From: Streptomyces rimosus subsp. rimosus
Lineage (GTDB): Bacteria > Actinomycetota > Actinomycetes > Streptomycetales > Streptomycetaceae
Length of the DNA: 64,000 nt
Assembly (NCBI RefSeq): GCF_000720725.1
Contig: NZ_JOCQ01000034.1
Span: forward strand, 1-64,000
Direction: 5' to 3'
Each line of letters starts with the position of its first letter. Position 1 is the stretch's first letter. This document shows positions 50,067-58,484 of the stretch, in pieces. Under the pieces are notes generated by a model, which saw only the letters and a program-made list of their open reading frames with translations, was not told where the DNA came from and did not search any database. The translations under genes were made by a program, and so were the position numbers.

Positions 50067-50981
50067 TCAGGTCGGGAGGGCGGATTCCAGGAAGGGGTCC
50101 AGGACGGCCCGCCATTCCTCGGGTGCCTCCCAGGGGAGCCAGTGGCCGGCGTCCGGTATCTCGGCGTAGACGCCGCGGGGCAGGACGCGGACCATCTCCT
50201 GGGCCTCGGCGCGGCCCAGCTCGCCGTCCAGGCCGCGGACCACGAGCGTGGGGCACTGCACCAGGGCGAGGTCTTCCCAGTGCGCGTCGTGGACCCATGT
50301 CTCGCGGGCGCTGAGCATCTGGTGGCGGGAGAAGACCGGCCGCCAGCCGTCCGCGCGCTCGGCCATGACCTCGGCGAAGAACTCGCCGCGGGCCGGCTTG
50401 GGGCGCTCCAGGGTGGGGTCGTCCTCGCCGAACCATTTGCGGACGTCCGCGAGCGTGGCGAACGGGACCGGCCAGGAGCGGAACCAGTCCGCCCACTCCT
50501 GCTGCGAGGCCGCGCCCAGGGCCGAGGCCCGCATGTCGCAGACGACCAGCGCGCTGACGAGGTCGGGGCGGCGGGCGGCCATCTGCCAGGCCGTCAGGGC
50601 GCCCATCGAGTGGCCTATCAGGACGGCGGGGGCCAGGCCGAGCTGCTCGACGGCGGCGATGCCGTCGGCGACGTACGCCTCACGGTCGTACGGGCCGTCC
50701 TGGGGCTTCTCGCTGCGGCCGTGGCCGCGCTGGTCCAGTCCGACGGGGCGGCACCGGGAGCCGAGCCAGCGGGCGGTCTCGGCCCAGTGCGACGCACGCC
50801 CCATGAGGCCGTGCAGCAGGAGCACCCCCGGGCGGCCCCGCTCGCCTTCCTGCCCTCCCCCGCCGGGCTTCGGCGGATCGGTGAACTCCCAGGCGGCGAG
50901 CCGGACGCCGCCGGCACCCGTCACGTCGATACGGCGCACCACGATCCCTGGCACCCCCATTCGGTCTTCGAGCAGCCCCAC
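50067..50981 (-). CDS. Alpha/beta hydrolase
   Basis: 304 aa; GTG at 50981 or ATG at 50960. Oxyanion segment LLLHGLMGRASHW, nucleophile elbow LIGHSMGAL, catalytic Asp near VVRGLDGELG and His in IPDAGHWLPWE. Epoxide hydrolase/haloperoxidase-like branch. Substrate unknown. TTCGAATAG near the start is AT-rich for this genome and may hold the promoter. Confidence 0.88.
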   Translation of the reverse strand: MGLLEDRMGVPGIVVRRIDVTGAGGVRLAAWEFTDPPKPGGGGQEGERGRPGVLLLHGLMGRASHWAETARWLGSRCRPVGLDQRGHGRSEKPQDGPYDREAYVADGIAAVEQLGLAPAVLIGHSMGALTAWQMAARRPDLVSALVVCDMRASALGAASQQEWADWFRSWPVPFATLADVRKWFGEDDPTLERPKPARGEFFAEVMAERADGWRPVFSRHQMLSARETWVHDAHWEDLALVQCPTLVVRGLDGELGRAEAQEMVRVLPRGVYAEIPDAGHWLPWEAPEEWRAVLDPFLESALPT

Positions 50982-51174
50982 ACTATCGAACCTCTATTCG
51001 AATAGGCCGTTTCTGCGCCCAATAACCCTCGTTCGGGTGACCACGCCCAAGGGTTGCCGGTCTGCGCCGAGGGGAGACACGTAGCGGGAGGCGGGCCCCA
51101 CCGGGAAGGGGGCCCACGGGGAAAGACCCTGAGAGCTCGGGGCTCCGGGTCTTGGCGGGGGGACATGGGGAGGC

Positions 51175-51206
51175 GGGGCCCCGGCTGCTCGCAGCGCCGG
51201 GGCCCC
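51175..51206. terminator. Strong GC hairpin
   Basis: GGGGCCCCGGC (51175-51185) pairs perfectly with GCCGGGGCCCC (51196-51206) around a 10-nt loop that can pair further. No T-tract. It is oriented to stop minus-strand transcripts from dmdR or to fold in a non-coding transcript. Confidence 0.5.
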
Positions 51207-51283
51207 GGATGTGCGCGGGGCGACGGACGCCGGACCGCCGCACGAACCGGAACCGCTGGCGACTTGCCGAAGTCGCGGTGGGC

Positions 51284-51409
51284 GCGAAGACCACGACAAG
51301 CGCGAGGGCCGCGGTACATGCGAAGCCCGCGGTACGCGCGAAGCCCGCGCTGCACGCGAAGGCCGCGGCACGCGCAAAGGTCGCGGTACGCGCGGAGCGG
51401 GCCGTACGT
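51284..51409. repeat. 18-bp repeat array, seven units
   Basis: Consensus GCGAAGCCCGCGGTACGC, seven consecutive diverged units. On the plus strand one frame reads as AKPAVR-like hexapeptides; on the minus strand as AYRGLR-like ones. Neither frame has a convincing gene around it. Confidence 0.85.
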
Positions 51410-51794
51410 ACGAGCGCGATACGCGGTCCGGGCGCCGAACTCCCCACCTCCGGCAGCGGCGTTCGCGGTCGCCGGACCGGGGATTGCGGTGGACCGCCCC
51501 TCACCCGAGCCCCCTCCCCGGCCCGGGCCCACGGCGGCAGGGAGCATCCCTCCCGGTCCGTCCTCAGCTGCCTCGCCCAGGCCTCAGGCACCACACGTCA
51601 TGAGCCGCTGTGCTCGCGCGCACCTGCGCCGCGCGGCCCCCGGCCGCCTTCGCGCACATGCTCAGCGCCAGGGTGACACGCCACCGGCCGCTCCGCTCGC
51701 GGTTCGCCAAGTCCGTCCGGCGGCGCGGCAGTTGAACGCCACGCCGGACCGTCCGTCGCGCCAGGTCAGCCGGGGGACGGACGGCCGTACGGGA

Positions 51795-52487
51795 TCAGCG
51801 CTTGGCCACGAAAACGTGTGCGGCGATCTCGGACTCCAGTTCCGCGGCCTCGCCGCTGCTGCCGATGAGCACGCCGGAGGGCGACTCGGTCACGCTGACC
51901 ACCGCGCCCGGCTGCACACCGGCCCGCCGCAGCGTGTACATCAGCTGGGCGTCCGCCTGGATGGGCTCGCCGATGCGGCGCACCACGACCGTCTTGCCGT
52001 CCGCGCCGGCCTCCAGGTCCGACAGGCTCACCATGCCGGCGTCCAGGAACGGGTCGGCCTCGGCCTTCTCGCCCAGCTCCTCCAGGCCCGGGATCGGGTT
52101 GCCGTACGGCGACTCCGTCGGATGCCGCAGCAGCTCGACGACGCGGCGCTCGACCGCCTCGCTCATCACGTGCTCCCAGCGGCACGCCTCGGCGTGCACC
52201 TGCTCCCACTCCAGGCCGATGACGTCGACGAGCAGGCACTCGGCGAGGCGGTGCTTGCGCATGACCCGGGTCGCCAGCCGACGGCCCTCCTCGGTCAGCT
52301 CCAGATGGCGGTCGCCCGCGACCGTGAGCAGACCGTCGCGCTCCATGCGCGCCACGGTCTGGCTGACCGTCGGGCCGCTCTGTTCGAGCCGCTCGGCGAT
52401 CCGGGCGCGCATCGGGACCACACCTTCCTCTTCCAGCTCAAGGATGGTGCGGAGATACATCTCCGTGGTGTCGATCAGTCCGGACAT
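51795..52487 (-). CDS. dmdR1: DtxR/IdeR-family iron-dependent repressor
   Basis: 230 aa. Winged helix at residues 1-65 (SGPTVSQTVARMERDGLL), dimerisation and metal domain, then an SH3-like C-terminus (GAVVSVTESPSGVLIG). All expected metal ligands are visible: Met10 in TEMYLRT, His79 and Glu83 in RKHRLAEC, His98, Cys102, Glu105 and His106 in HAEACRWEHV. With Fe2+ it should bind iron boxes and repress siderophore genes. In S. coelicolor the orthologue DmdR1 overlaps an antisense gene, adm; an equivalent frame exists here. The symbol assumes orthology. Confidence 0.92.
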   Translation of the reverse strand: MSGLIDTTEMYLRTILELEEEGVVPMRARIAERLEQSGPTVSQTVARMERDGLLTVAGDRHLELTEEGRRLATRVMRKHRLAECLLVDVIGLEWEQVHAEACRWEHVMSEAVERRVVELLRHPTESPYGNPIPGLEELGEKAEADPFLDAGMVSLSDLEAGADGKTVVVRRIGEPIQADAQLMYTLRRAGVQPGAVVSVTESPSGVLIGSSGEAAELESEIAAHVFVAKR

Positions 52488-52521
52488 GCGTGCCCCTCGA
52501 TGTGTCGTGCGGTGGCCCTGA
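51802..52521 (+). other. Antisense open frame across dmdR (adm-like)
   Basis: A 239-codon frame, ATG to stop, covers nearly all of the dmdR gene on the opposite strand. The product would be Ser/Arg/Thr-rich (SSSAASPLLPMSTPEG, RRSTASLITCS). In S. coelicolor an antiparallel gene, adm, at this position has been reported to influence siderophore and antibiotic production. However, long antisense frames are common by chance at this GC content, so conservation rather than openness is the test. Confidence 0.35.
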
Positions 52522-52905
52522 CCTCAATTCTGACGCATCCCACCGACAACGGTTCCGCGTCCGCTCCGGCCACCGCCTCCCGGGCCCCCGGTACGGCGGC
52601 CGCCACCCTGCGGCGGGACGGCAACCGGGCGACGCCCGGGCGGCCGGAAGGTTGCCACCCGGTCGCGAGCGGCGGCGTACACCGTATTGACAGGGCACTG
52701 GTCCAGACCGCAACGTGATCCGCGCCACGGGCGAGGACCGATGAGGACCGGCGGGGACTGGCGGGGGCGGCGCTTTCCGGCGCCGGCCGGGCGCCGGTAC
52801 GTGCCGGAACACACCGGAACACGTCAGAACACTTCAGAACGTGGACAAACGTACGAGGACCAACGTACAAGACCGAGGAACACCGACGAGAGGGGCCCCG
52901 CGGCG
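52488..52905. other. Divergent promoter region, dmdR and SIS gene
   Basis: 418 bp. The end near the SIS gene has a helically phased repeat (52806-52850), and AACGTAC recurs at 52848 and 52862. No gene. I saw no canonical iron box (TTAGGTTAGGCTAACCTAA type). Confidence 0.5.
52806..52850. promoter_or_regulatory. 10-bp phased GAAC array
   Basis: GGAAC at 52806, GGAAC at 52816, AGAAC at 52826, AGAAC at 52836 and AAAC at 52847, four exact GAAC cores at strict 10-bp spacing. Equal helical phase suggests a multimeric regulator site or curved DNA, 55-100 nt before the SIS start. Confidence 0.55.
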
Positions 52906-53664
52906 ATGGGCGAGAGCAACCGGTTGGCCGGGCAGTACTTCGACGCCGCGATCGACCTGCTGCGCCGGGTGCGCGACGAGGAGGACGAGCGGATCGGCGC
53001 GGCCGGCACGCTGATCGCCGACACCGTCGAGGCCGGCGGCCGGGTCTTCGTCTTCGGCGCCGGACACTCCTCGCTGCCCGCGCAGGACACCGTCTACCGG
53101 GCCGGCGGGCTCGCGATCATGAACCTGCTGACCGTCCCGGGCGTCGTCGGCGTCGACGTACGGCCCGCGACGCTCGGCAGCGCGCTGGAGCGGGTGGACG
53201 GACTGGCCGGGGCGGTGCTGGACACCAGCCCCCTGGAGGCCGGCGACGTGCTGATCGTCATCTCGCTCTCCGGGCGCAACTCGCTGCCCGTCGAGATGGC
53301 GATGAACGCGCGGGCGCTGGGCCTGAAGGTCATCGGGCTGACCTCGGTGGCGTACGCGGACGAGACCAGGTCGCGGCACGTCTCCGGCAGCTATCTCAAG
53401 GACCACTGCGACCTCGTCCTGGACAGCAAGATCCCGGTAGGCGACGCGGAGTTGACGGTGCCGGGCATCGAGGCGCCGTTCGCGCCCGCCTCCACGGTCG
53501 TCACCAGCGCGATCATGCAGTCGGTGGTCGCGACGGCCGCCGGGGTGCTGGCCGAGCGGGGCATCGAGCCGCCGCTGCTGCGCTCCGGGAACGTGGACGG
53601 CGGGCACGACTGGAACGGGCGCGTGATGCGGGAGTACGCGGACCGGATCTACTACCGGCAGTAG
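52906..53664 (+). CDS. SIS-domain phosphosugar-binding protein
   Basis: 252 aa from the ATG at 52906 (GAGAGGGG about 11 nt upstream). SIS fold: GRVFVFGAGHSSLPAQD, then VLIVISLSGRNSLPVEM and KVIGLTSVAYADE; C-terminal RSGNVDGGHDWNGRV. The family (YfhH/MurQ-like) handles amino-sugar phosphates such as GlcNAc-6-P derivatives, as isomerase, etherase or regulator. The partner gene is the divergent iron repressor. Confidence 0.85.
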   Translation: MGESNRLAGQYFDAAIDLLRRVRDEEDERIGAAGTLIADTVEAGGRVFVFGAGHSSLPAQDTVYRAGGLAIMNLLTVPGVVGVDVRPATLGSALERVDGLAGAVLDTSPLEAGDVLIVISLSGRNSLPVEMAMNARALGLKVIGLTSVAYADETRSRHVSGSYLKDHCDLVLDSKIPVGDAELTVPGIEAPFAPASTVVTSAIMQSVVATAAGVLAERGIEPPLLRSGNVDGGHDWNGRVMREYADRIYYRQ

Positions 53665-53750
53665 GGACCTGCCGCCGGGCGCGGGCCGTGGACCCCGCGA
53701 AGGTTCACGGCCCGCGCCCGGCGGGGTCTACGGCTCCCGCCCGGCGGCGT

Positions 53751-55271
53751 CTACGGCTCCCGCCCGGCCGGGCCTCCCGCCAGGTCCGCCAGGTCCAGCG
53801 CCGCCGCGATCCGGGACGCGACATCCTCCGCGTACGACGCGTCCGCGCGGTCGAACGGGCGCCGGGAGGGGCCGCGCAGGAACGTCGCCACGCCCAGCGT
53901 CCGGCCCCGGCTGCGCAGCACCACGCACAGGCCGTGCACCGTGCCGTCCGGCCACTTGCGGGCCGCGGCCCAGCCCTCCGCGATCGCCGGGCCCGCGCCG
54001 GCCCGTACCGAACCACACCGTTCCAGCGCCTGGGCGGCCGGATGGCCGGGACCGTAGGCCACCGGGATGCCGGTCGGCGGCATGGCTTCGGAGGGGCCGG
54101 GCGCGCCGGCGGGTGAGGCGATGGCCCGTACGAGGGCGGACGGGCCGTCCTCGGGCGCGCCGCCCTCACCGCCACCGGACCCGCCCCCCACCACATCGAT
54201 CAGCCCGTGATCGGCGAACCCCGCCAGGGCGAAGTCGAGGTGGACCGCCGCCGCCTCCATCGGGTCCTCGCACTCCCCCGCCGCCCGGCCCGCGCGGTGC
54301 AGCTGCTGGGCGCGGAAGCGCAGCAGCGAGGCCTCCTGCTCGGCGCGTTTGGCGTCCGTGACGTCCTGGAAGATCCAGCCCACGCCGAGCGGTACGGGCT
54401 CCTCGGCCAGCGGCGAGGCCAGCCGCACGAAGCCGCTGCGCCAGCACCGGCGGGTCTGTTCGACCTCGTCGGACCGGAGCATCACCCACAGCTCGGCGGC
54501 GGCCGGCGGCGTGCCCTCGGCCAGGACGTGCGTCAGGGCGCTCTCCAGCTCCTCCACGCCCTGGGTCAGCAGATCGCCCAGCGGGCGCCCCAGCACGGCC
54601 GTACGGCCCATGCCCAGGGCGCGCGCGGCGTGCGCGTTGACGACGGCGGGCCGCAGGTCGGCGTCGACCAGCACCACGCCCCAGGAGGCGTCCACGAAGA
54701 GGGCCTCGCTCAGGGCGATGGAGCGCTCCAGGTCGATCTGGGCGTGCACCTCGCTGAACGCGCAGTACACGCCCGCCGCCCGGCCGTCGGGCCCGAGCAC
54801 GGCGGAGGACTGCGTACGCACCAGGACGCGGCGCCCGTCCTTCGTCAGCAGCGCGAACTCGTGGACCTGACGCCCGGGCGAGCGCGTCGCCGCCAGCAGG
54901 TCGGCCTCGACCTCGTCGGCGTCCTCCTTGCGGACCGCCCAGCCGGCCAGCCCCTGCCTGCCGACCGCCTCGGCCGCCGTCCAGCCGAGGAGCCGCTCGG
55001 CCTCGCGGTTCCAGTGGGTGACCGCGCCGTCCGCGCCGAAGGCGCACAGCGCGGCGTCCATCCCGTCCAGCAGGGCGGCGAGCAGGCCGGAGTCCTCGCT
55101 CTCCGGCTGCGGGTCCGGACCGTCGCCGGGCGGGCCGCCCGCGTACCCGTCCTCCGGCGGGCCGCCCCGGTCCGCGGACCGGCCCGGCCCCCCGGGCGGT
55201 ACGGGCTCGAAGCGGTGCGACGAGGACGACGAAGACGAAGAGGACGACGAAGACGAAGCAGCCACTGGCAC
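53751..55271 (-). CDS. PAS-PAS-GAF signalling protein
   Basis: 506 aa; GTG at 55271 or 55265. A run of 13-14 serines follows the first five residues, then a Pro/Gly-rich linker. First PAS at about 65-190 (DAALCAFGADGAVTHWNRE), second at about 190-330 (GVVLVDADLRPAVVNAHA, then SGFVRLASPLAEEPVPLG), and a GAF-like region to the end (RTLGVATFLRGPSRRPFD). No kinase, phosphatase or cyclase output domain is present, so it is a sensor that must act through a partner. Confidence 0.82.
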   Translation of the reverse strand: MPVAASSSSSSSSSSSSSHRFEPVPPGGPGRSADRGGPPEDGYAGGPPGDGPDPQPESEDSGLLAALLDGMDAALCAFGADGAVTHWNREAERLLGWTAAEAVGRQGLAGWAVRKEDADEVEADLLAATRSPGRQVHEFALLTKDGRRVLVRTQSSAVLGPDGRAAGVYCAFSEVHAQIDLERSIALSEALFVDASWGVVLVDADLRPAVVNAHAARALGMGRTAVLGRPLGDLLTQGVEELESALTHVLAEGTPPAAAELWVMLRSDEVEQTRRCWRSGFVRLASPLAEEPVPLGVGWIFQDVTDAKRAEQEASLLRFRAQQLHRAGRAAGECEDPMEAAAVHLDFALAGFADHGLIDVVGGGSGGGEGGAPEDGPSALVRAIASPAGAPGPSEAMPPTGIPVAYGPGHPAAQALERCGSVRAGAGPAIAEGWAAARKWPDGTVHGLCVVLRSRGRTLGVATFLRGPSRRPFDRADASYAEDVASRIAAALDLADLAGGPAGREP

Positions 55272-55732
55272 CCCCTACGAACCCGGCGGACCCAAGAAAT
55301 ACGGCCGCACGTGCTGCATGTCGGATCATTCAACTGGAACGTGACGCGGGCCACACCCCATTCGCCGAAATCGCTGCCCCGGGAAATTCGGTTGTGCGGC
55401 CCCGGGGCCGGTTCCTAGGGTGTGGGGCACACGAGAAGGGAGGTGGTTCGGCAGATGATTTCTCACCGGACGCGTGAGGTGACTGCGGGCTAGCGGCCCG
55501 TCGTCGCACTCAGTGTGCAGCGCCGGACCAGCGCGGGGAACAGCCGCGCAGCCGGCCCAATCCCAAGCAGTCACCCGACCCGTGGGCTGCCGGTTCGTCC
55601 GACCGGCCCCTCGCGCCTCAGGCGCGGGGAAGCCCGCGGGTCGCCTGCGTTCACGGACGCTTCCACCAGCGCAGCGCCTCGCGGGCGCGGCGCCTCACGG
55701 GCGTGGACGCCGCGCCGTACCCGCCGCGCCCC
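55272..55732. other. 461-bp intergenic region
   Basis: Upstream of the PAS gene on the minus strand and downstream of pdxH. A 12-codon frame (55455-55493, plus strand, MISHRTREVTAG) follows GGGAGG by 10 nt, but no plus-strand gene lies downstream for it to control. Otherwise GC-rich without recognisable features. Confidence 0.4.
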
Positions 55733-56428
55733 TCAGGGCGCCAGCCGTACGACGGACCAGCCGTCCCCGTCCCCCTGCCGCTCGTAGCGCAGCCGGTCGT
55801 GCAGCCGGTTCTCCCGGCCCTGCCAGAACTCGACGGTCTCCGCGACGACCCGGAAACCGCCCCAGTGCGGCGGCGCCGGCACCTGCTCGCCCTCCGGGTA
55901 GCGGGCCGCCAGCTCGGCCCAGCCGCGCTCCAGTTCGGCGCGGGAGGCGACCGGCGCGGACTGGTCGCTGGCCCAGGCACCCAGCTGCGAACCGTGCGGG
56001 CGGGTACGGAAGTACGCGGCGGTCTCGTCGCGTCCGATGCGGGTGGCCGGGCCGGTCACGATCACCTGGCGGGCGAGCGGGTGCCACGGGAAGAGCAGCG
56101 AGGCGTAAGGGTTCTCCGCCAGGTCGCGGCCCTTGCGGCTGGTGTAGTTGGTGAAGAACACGAAGCCGTGCTCGTCGAACCGCTTGAGCAGCACGGTCCT
56201 TGAGCTGGGGCGGCCGGCGGCGTCGGCGGTCGAGACGACCATCGCGTTCGGTTCGTGCAGTCCGCTCGCGGCCGCTTCCTTGAACCAGCGCGCGAACTGG
56301 TCGTACGGGCTGAGGGCGAGGTCTGTCGCGTCGAGTCCCTCGGCGCGGTACTGCGCCCGCATGGCGGAAGGATCGAACGGATCGGGGAGCGGCGTGTCGG
56401 CGGAGTGCACGGCCACATCTTGCAGCAT
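55733..56428 (-). CDS. pdxH: Pyridoxine/pyridoxamine 5'-phosphate oxidase
   Basis: 231 aa from the ATG at 56428; a GTG at 56416 is an alternative. FMN enzyme making pyridoxal 5'-phosphate. Motifs: PSSRTVLLKRFDEHGF, FFTNYTSRKGRDLAENP, HGSQLGAWASDQSAPV and the C-terminal substrate motif NRLHDRLRYER ending WSVVRLAP. Length matches the family (about 220). It diverges from the citrate synthase gene. Confidence 0.93.
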   Translation of the reverse strand: MLQDVAVHSADTPLPDPFDPSAMRAQYRAEGLDATDLALSPYDQFARWFKEAAASGLHEPNAMVVSTADAAGRPSSRTVLLKRFDEHGFVFFTNYTSRKGRDLAENPYASLLFPWHPLARQVIVTGPATRIGRDETAAYFRTRPHGSQLGAWASDQSAPVASRAELERGWAELAARYPEGEQVPAPPHWGGFRVVAETVEFWQGRENRLHDRLRYERQGDGDGWSVVRLAP

Positions 56429-56862
56429 GAAGGCCTGTTGGGGCAGCCGGGTGGCAGGGAAGTCTGCCCTTGGACGGCGGTGCGTAACCCTCCCGTAAGC
56501 GAATCGCCCGGTGTGCCGGATCTCACGCTTCCCGGTAAGTGCCGGACCGGCCAAAATCGTGCCGCGCGCCACTGTGGCGCGGCGACAACGAGGGATATCG
56601 TGTCCGCCCTGAAGTGATCGAAGTGACGTGCTCCGGGCGGGACGCCACGGGCGCCGGTCGGGTGACCAACGCCCGCGCGGGGCATGACGGGAGTGACCGG
56701 TACGGACCGCGAGCCGCAGGGTGGCCGCGTAACCGGACCGGTGCCCGGCCGGCCGCGCGGTGTCCGCGAACCGCCGCCCCGACCAGCCTGACCTGACAGT
56801 TCTCGAACGCACGGCATCTTGGTCATGAGCCGCATGTCGTCCACATCTTGAGGAGCCGCCTG
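56429..56862. other. Divergent promoter region, pdxH and citrate synthase
   Basis: 434 bp, moderately less GC-rich near 56560-56600. Contains no gene. GAGGAG precedes the citrate synthase ATG by 7-8 nt. No riboswitch-like PLP or other element recognised. Confidence 0.4.
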
Positions 56863-57960
56863 ATGTCCGACTTCGTCCCCGGACTCGAAGGAGTCGTCGC
56901 GTTCGAAACGGAGATCGCCGAACCGGACAAGGAAGGCGGCGCGCTCCGGTACCGCGGTGTCGACATCGAGGACCTGGTCGGAAAGGTCTCCTTCGGGAAC
57001 GTGTGGGGGCTGCTGGTCGACGGGTCGTTCAACCCCGGCCTGCCGCCGGCCGAGCCGTTCCCGATCCCCGTCCACTCGGGTGACATCCGGGTGGACGTGC
57101 AGTCCGCGCTGGCCATGCTCGCGCCGGTGTGGGGCCTGAAACCGCTGCTGGACACCGACGAGCAGACGGCCCGGGACGAGCTGGCGCGGGCCGCGGTCAT
57201 GGCGCTGTCGTACGTGGCGCAGTCGGCGCGCGGACAGGGCCTGCCGATGGTGCCGCAGAAGGAGATCGACAAGGCCGGGACCATCGTCGAGCGCTTCATG
57301 AAGCGCTGGCGGGGCGAGCCCGACCCGAAGCACGTCGCGGCCGTGGACGCGTACTGGACCTCGGCGGCCGAGCACGGCATGAACGCCTCCACCTTCACGG
57401 CGCGGGTCATCGCCTCGACCGGTGCCGACGTGGCGGCCGCGCTGTCCGGCGCGGTCGGGGCGATGTCCGGGCCGCTGCACGGCGGCGCGCCGTCCCGGGT
57501 CCTCGGCATGATCGAGGAGATCGAGCGGACGGGTGACGCGACGGCGTACGTGAAGCGGGCGCTGGACCGCGGCGAGCGGCTGATGGGCTTCGGCCACCGG
57601 GTGTACCGCGCCGAGGACCCGCGGGCGCGGGTGCTGCGGCGCACGGCGCGCGAGCTGGGCGCGCCGCGCTTCGAGATCGCGGAGGCGCTGGAGAAGGCCG
57701 CCCTGGAGGAGCTGCACAACCGGCGCCCGGACCGCGTCCTGGCGACGAACGTGGAGTTCTGGGCGGCGATCGTGCTGGACTTCGCGGAGGTCCCGGCGCA
57801 CATGTTCACGTCGATGTTCACCTGTGCCCGTACGGCGGGCTGGAGCGCGCACATCCTGGAGCAGAAGCGGACCGGCCGCCTGGTCCGGCCGTCGGCCAAG
57901 TACGTGGGCCCGGGGCCGCGCGGCCCCGAGTCGGTGGACGGCTACACGCTGCCCGCATAG
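56863..57960 (+). CDS. Citrate synthase 2
   Basis: 365 aa from the ATG at 56863. Condenses oxaloacetate and acetyl-CoA or a close analogue. Motifs: LRYRGVDIEDLVGKVSFG, active-site His in MSGPLHGGAPSRVLG and MGFGHRVYRAEDPRAR, and the C-terminal Asp in IVLDFAEVPAHMFT. Shorter than the main hexameric enzyme and of the type annotated citrate synthase 2 in actinomycetes; methylcitrate synthase activity cannot be excluded. Confidence 0.9.
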   Translation: MSDFVPGLEGVVAFETEIAEPDKEGGALRYRGVDIEDLVGKVSFGNVWGLLVDGSFNPGLPPAEPFPIPVHSGDIRVDVQSALAMLAPVWGLKPLLDTDEQTARDELARAAVMALSYVAQSARGQGLPMVPQKEIDKAGTIVERFMKRWRGEPDPKHVAAVDAYWTSAAEHGMNASTFTARVIASTGADVAAALSGAVGAMSGPLHGGAPSRVLGMIEEIERTGDATAYVKRALDRGERLMGFGHRVYRAEDPRARVLRRTARELGAPRFEIAEALEKAALEELHNRRPDRVLATNVEFWAAIVLDFAEVPAHMFTSMFTCARTAGWSAHILEQKRTGRLVRPSAKYVGPGPRGPESVDGYTLPA

Positions 57961-57970
57961 GGGCCGGTGC

Positions 57971-58378
57971 CTAGGCGGCCGGGCGCTCCTGGCGCCGTAT
58001 GGCGTCCTCGGTGACGGGCGTGAACAGGTTGACCAGGTTGCCGTCGGGGTCCCGCAGGAGCAGGGAGCGGTTGCCCCACGGCATGGTCGTGGGCTCCTGG
58101 ACGAACGTGCGGCCGAGGGACGCCAGACGCCGGTGTTCCGCGTCGACGTCGGTGACGCGGAACTCGGTGATCACGGTGTGGTTGGCGGCGGCCCGGGCGG
58201 TCCCCTCGCCGAACAGGGCCACCGTGCGGCTGCCGGCGATCGCCAGCGTGCCGGAGGGTGTGCGGAGTTCGGCGAATTCGGGGGTGGACCAGGCGGCGGT
58301 CACGCCGGTGACGTCTTCGTAGAACGCGACGAGGCGGGCGACGTCGTCGGTGATCACGCGGAGGGAGACGAGGTTCAC
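57971..58378 (-). CDS. VOC-family (glyoxalase/dioxygenase superfamily) protein
   Basis: 135 aa. Paired beta-alpha-beta-beta-beta modules: VSLRVITDDVARLVAFYED, TVITEFRVTDVDAEHRRLA and GNRSLLLRDPDGNLVNLFTP with the usual terminal Glu position replaced by Asn. Metal ligands are incomplete, so it may bind a ligand rather than catalyse. It diverges from a WYL regulator that probably controls it. Confidence 0.87.
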   Translation of the reverse strand: MNLVSLRVITDDVARLVAFYEDVTGVTAAWSTPEFAELRTPSGTLAIAGSRTVALFGEGTARAAANHTVITEFRVTDVDAEHRRLASLGRTFVQEPTTMPWGNRSLLLRDPDGNLVNLFTPVTEDAIRRQERPAA

Positions 58379-58440
58379 GGTTCGGCTTTCTGGTGTAGGG
58401 AGATGCGCCCTGATCTGCGGGCTTCCCTCACGCTAGGACC

Positions 58441-58467
58441 AATACCGGACAGGTTCCGCCCGGTATT
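58441..58467. promoter_or_regulatory. Perfect inverted repeat, candidate WYL-regulator operator
   Basis: AATACCGG - 11 nt - CCGGTATT between the VOC and WYL genes, 18 nt before the WYL start. It embeds GGACAGGTT, also present before the other WYL regulator at 10716. Confidence 0.65.
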
Positions 58468-58484
58468 CGCGGCAGACTTCCAGG

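Larger units (their letters stand above)
50982..51794. other. 813-bp non-coding region with hairpin and repeat array
   Basis: Between the hydrolase start and the iron-repressor stop. It contains a strong GC hairpin at 51175-51206 and seven 18-bp repeats at 51284-51409. Open frames exist on both strands, but their composition is repeat-driven and none has a ribosome site plus family resemblance. It may encode an RNA rather than a protein. Confidence 0.5.

Noticed and set aside
51284..51409. CRISPR array
   Set aside because: Repeats are contiguous 18-mers without unique spacers and there are no cas genes in the window.
51152..51676. 174-codon plus-strand frame through the 18-bp repeat array
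   Set aside because: Open because of the repeat and GC bias; no ribosome site, no signal or domain outside the repeat.
55455..55493. 12-codon plus-strand frame MISHRTREVTAG with GGGAGG upstream
   Set aside because: No downstream plus-strand gene within a kilobase, so a leader-peptide role is not supported.
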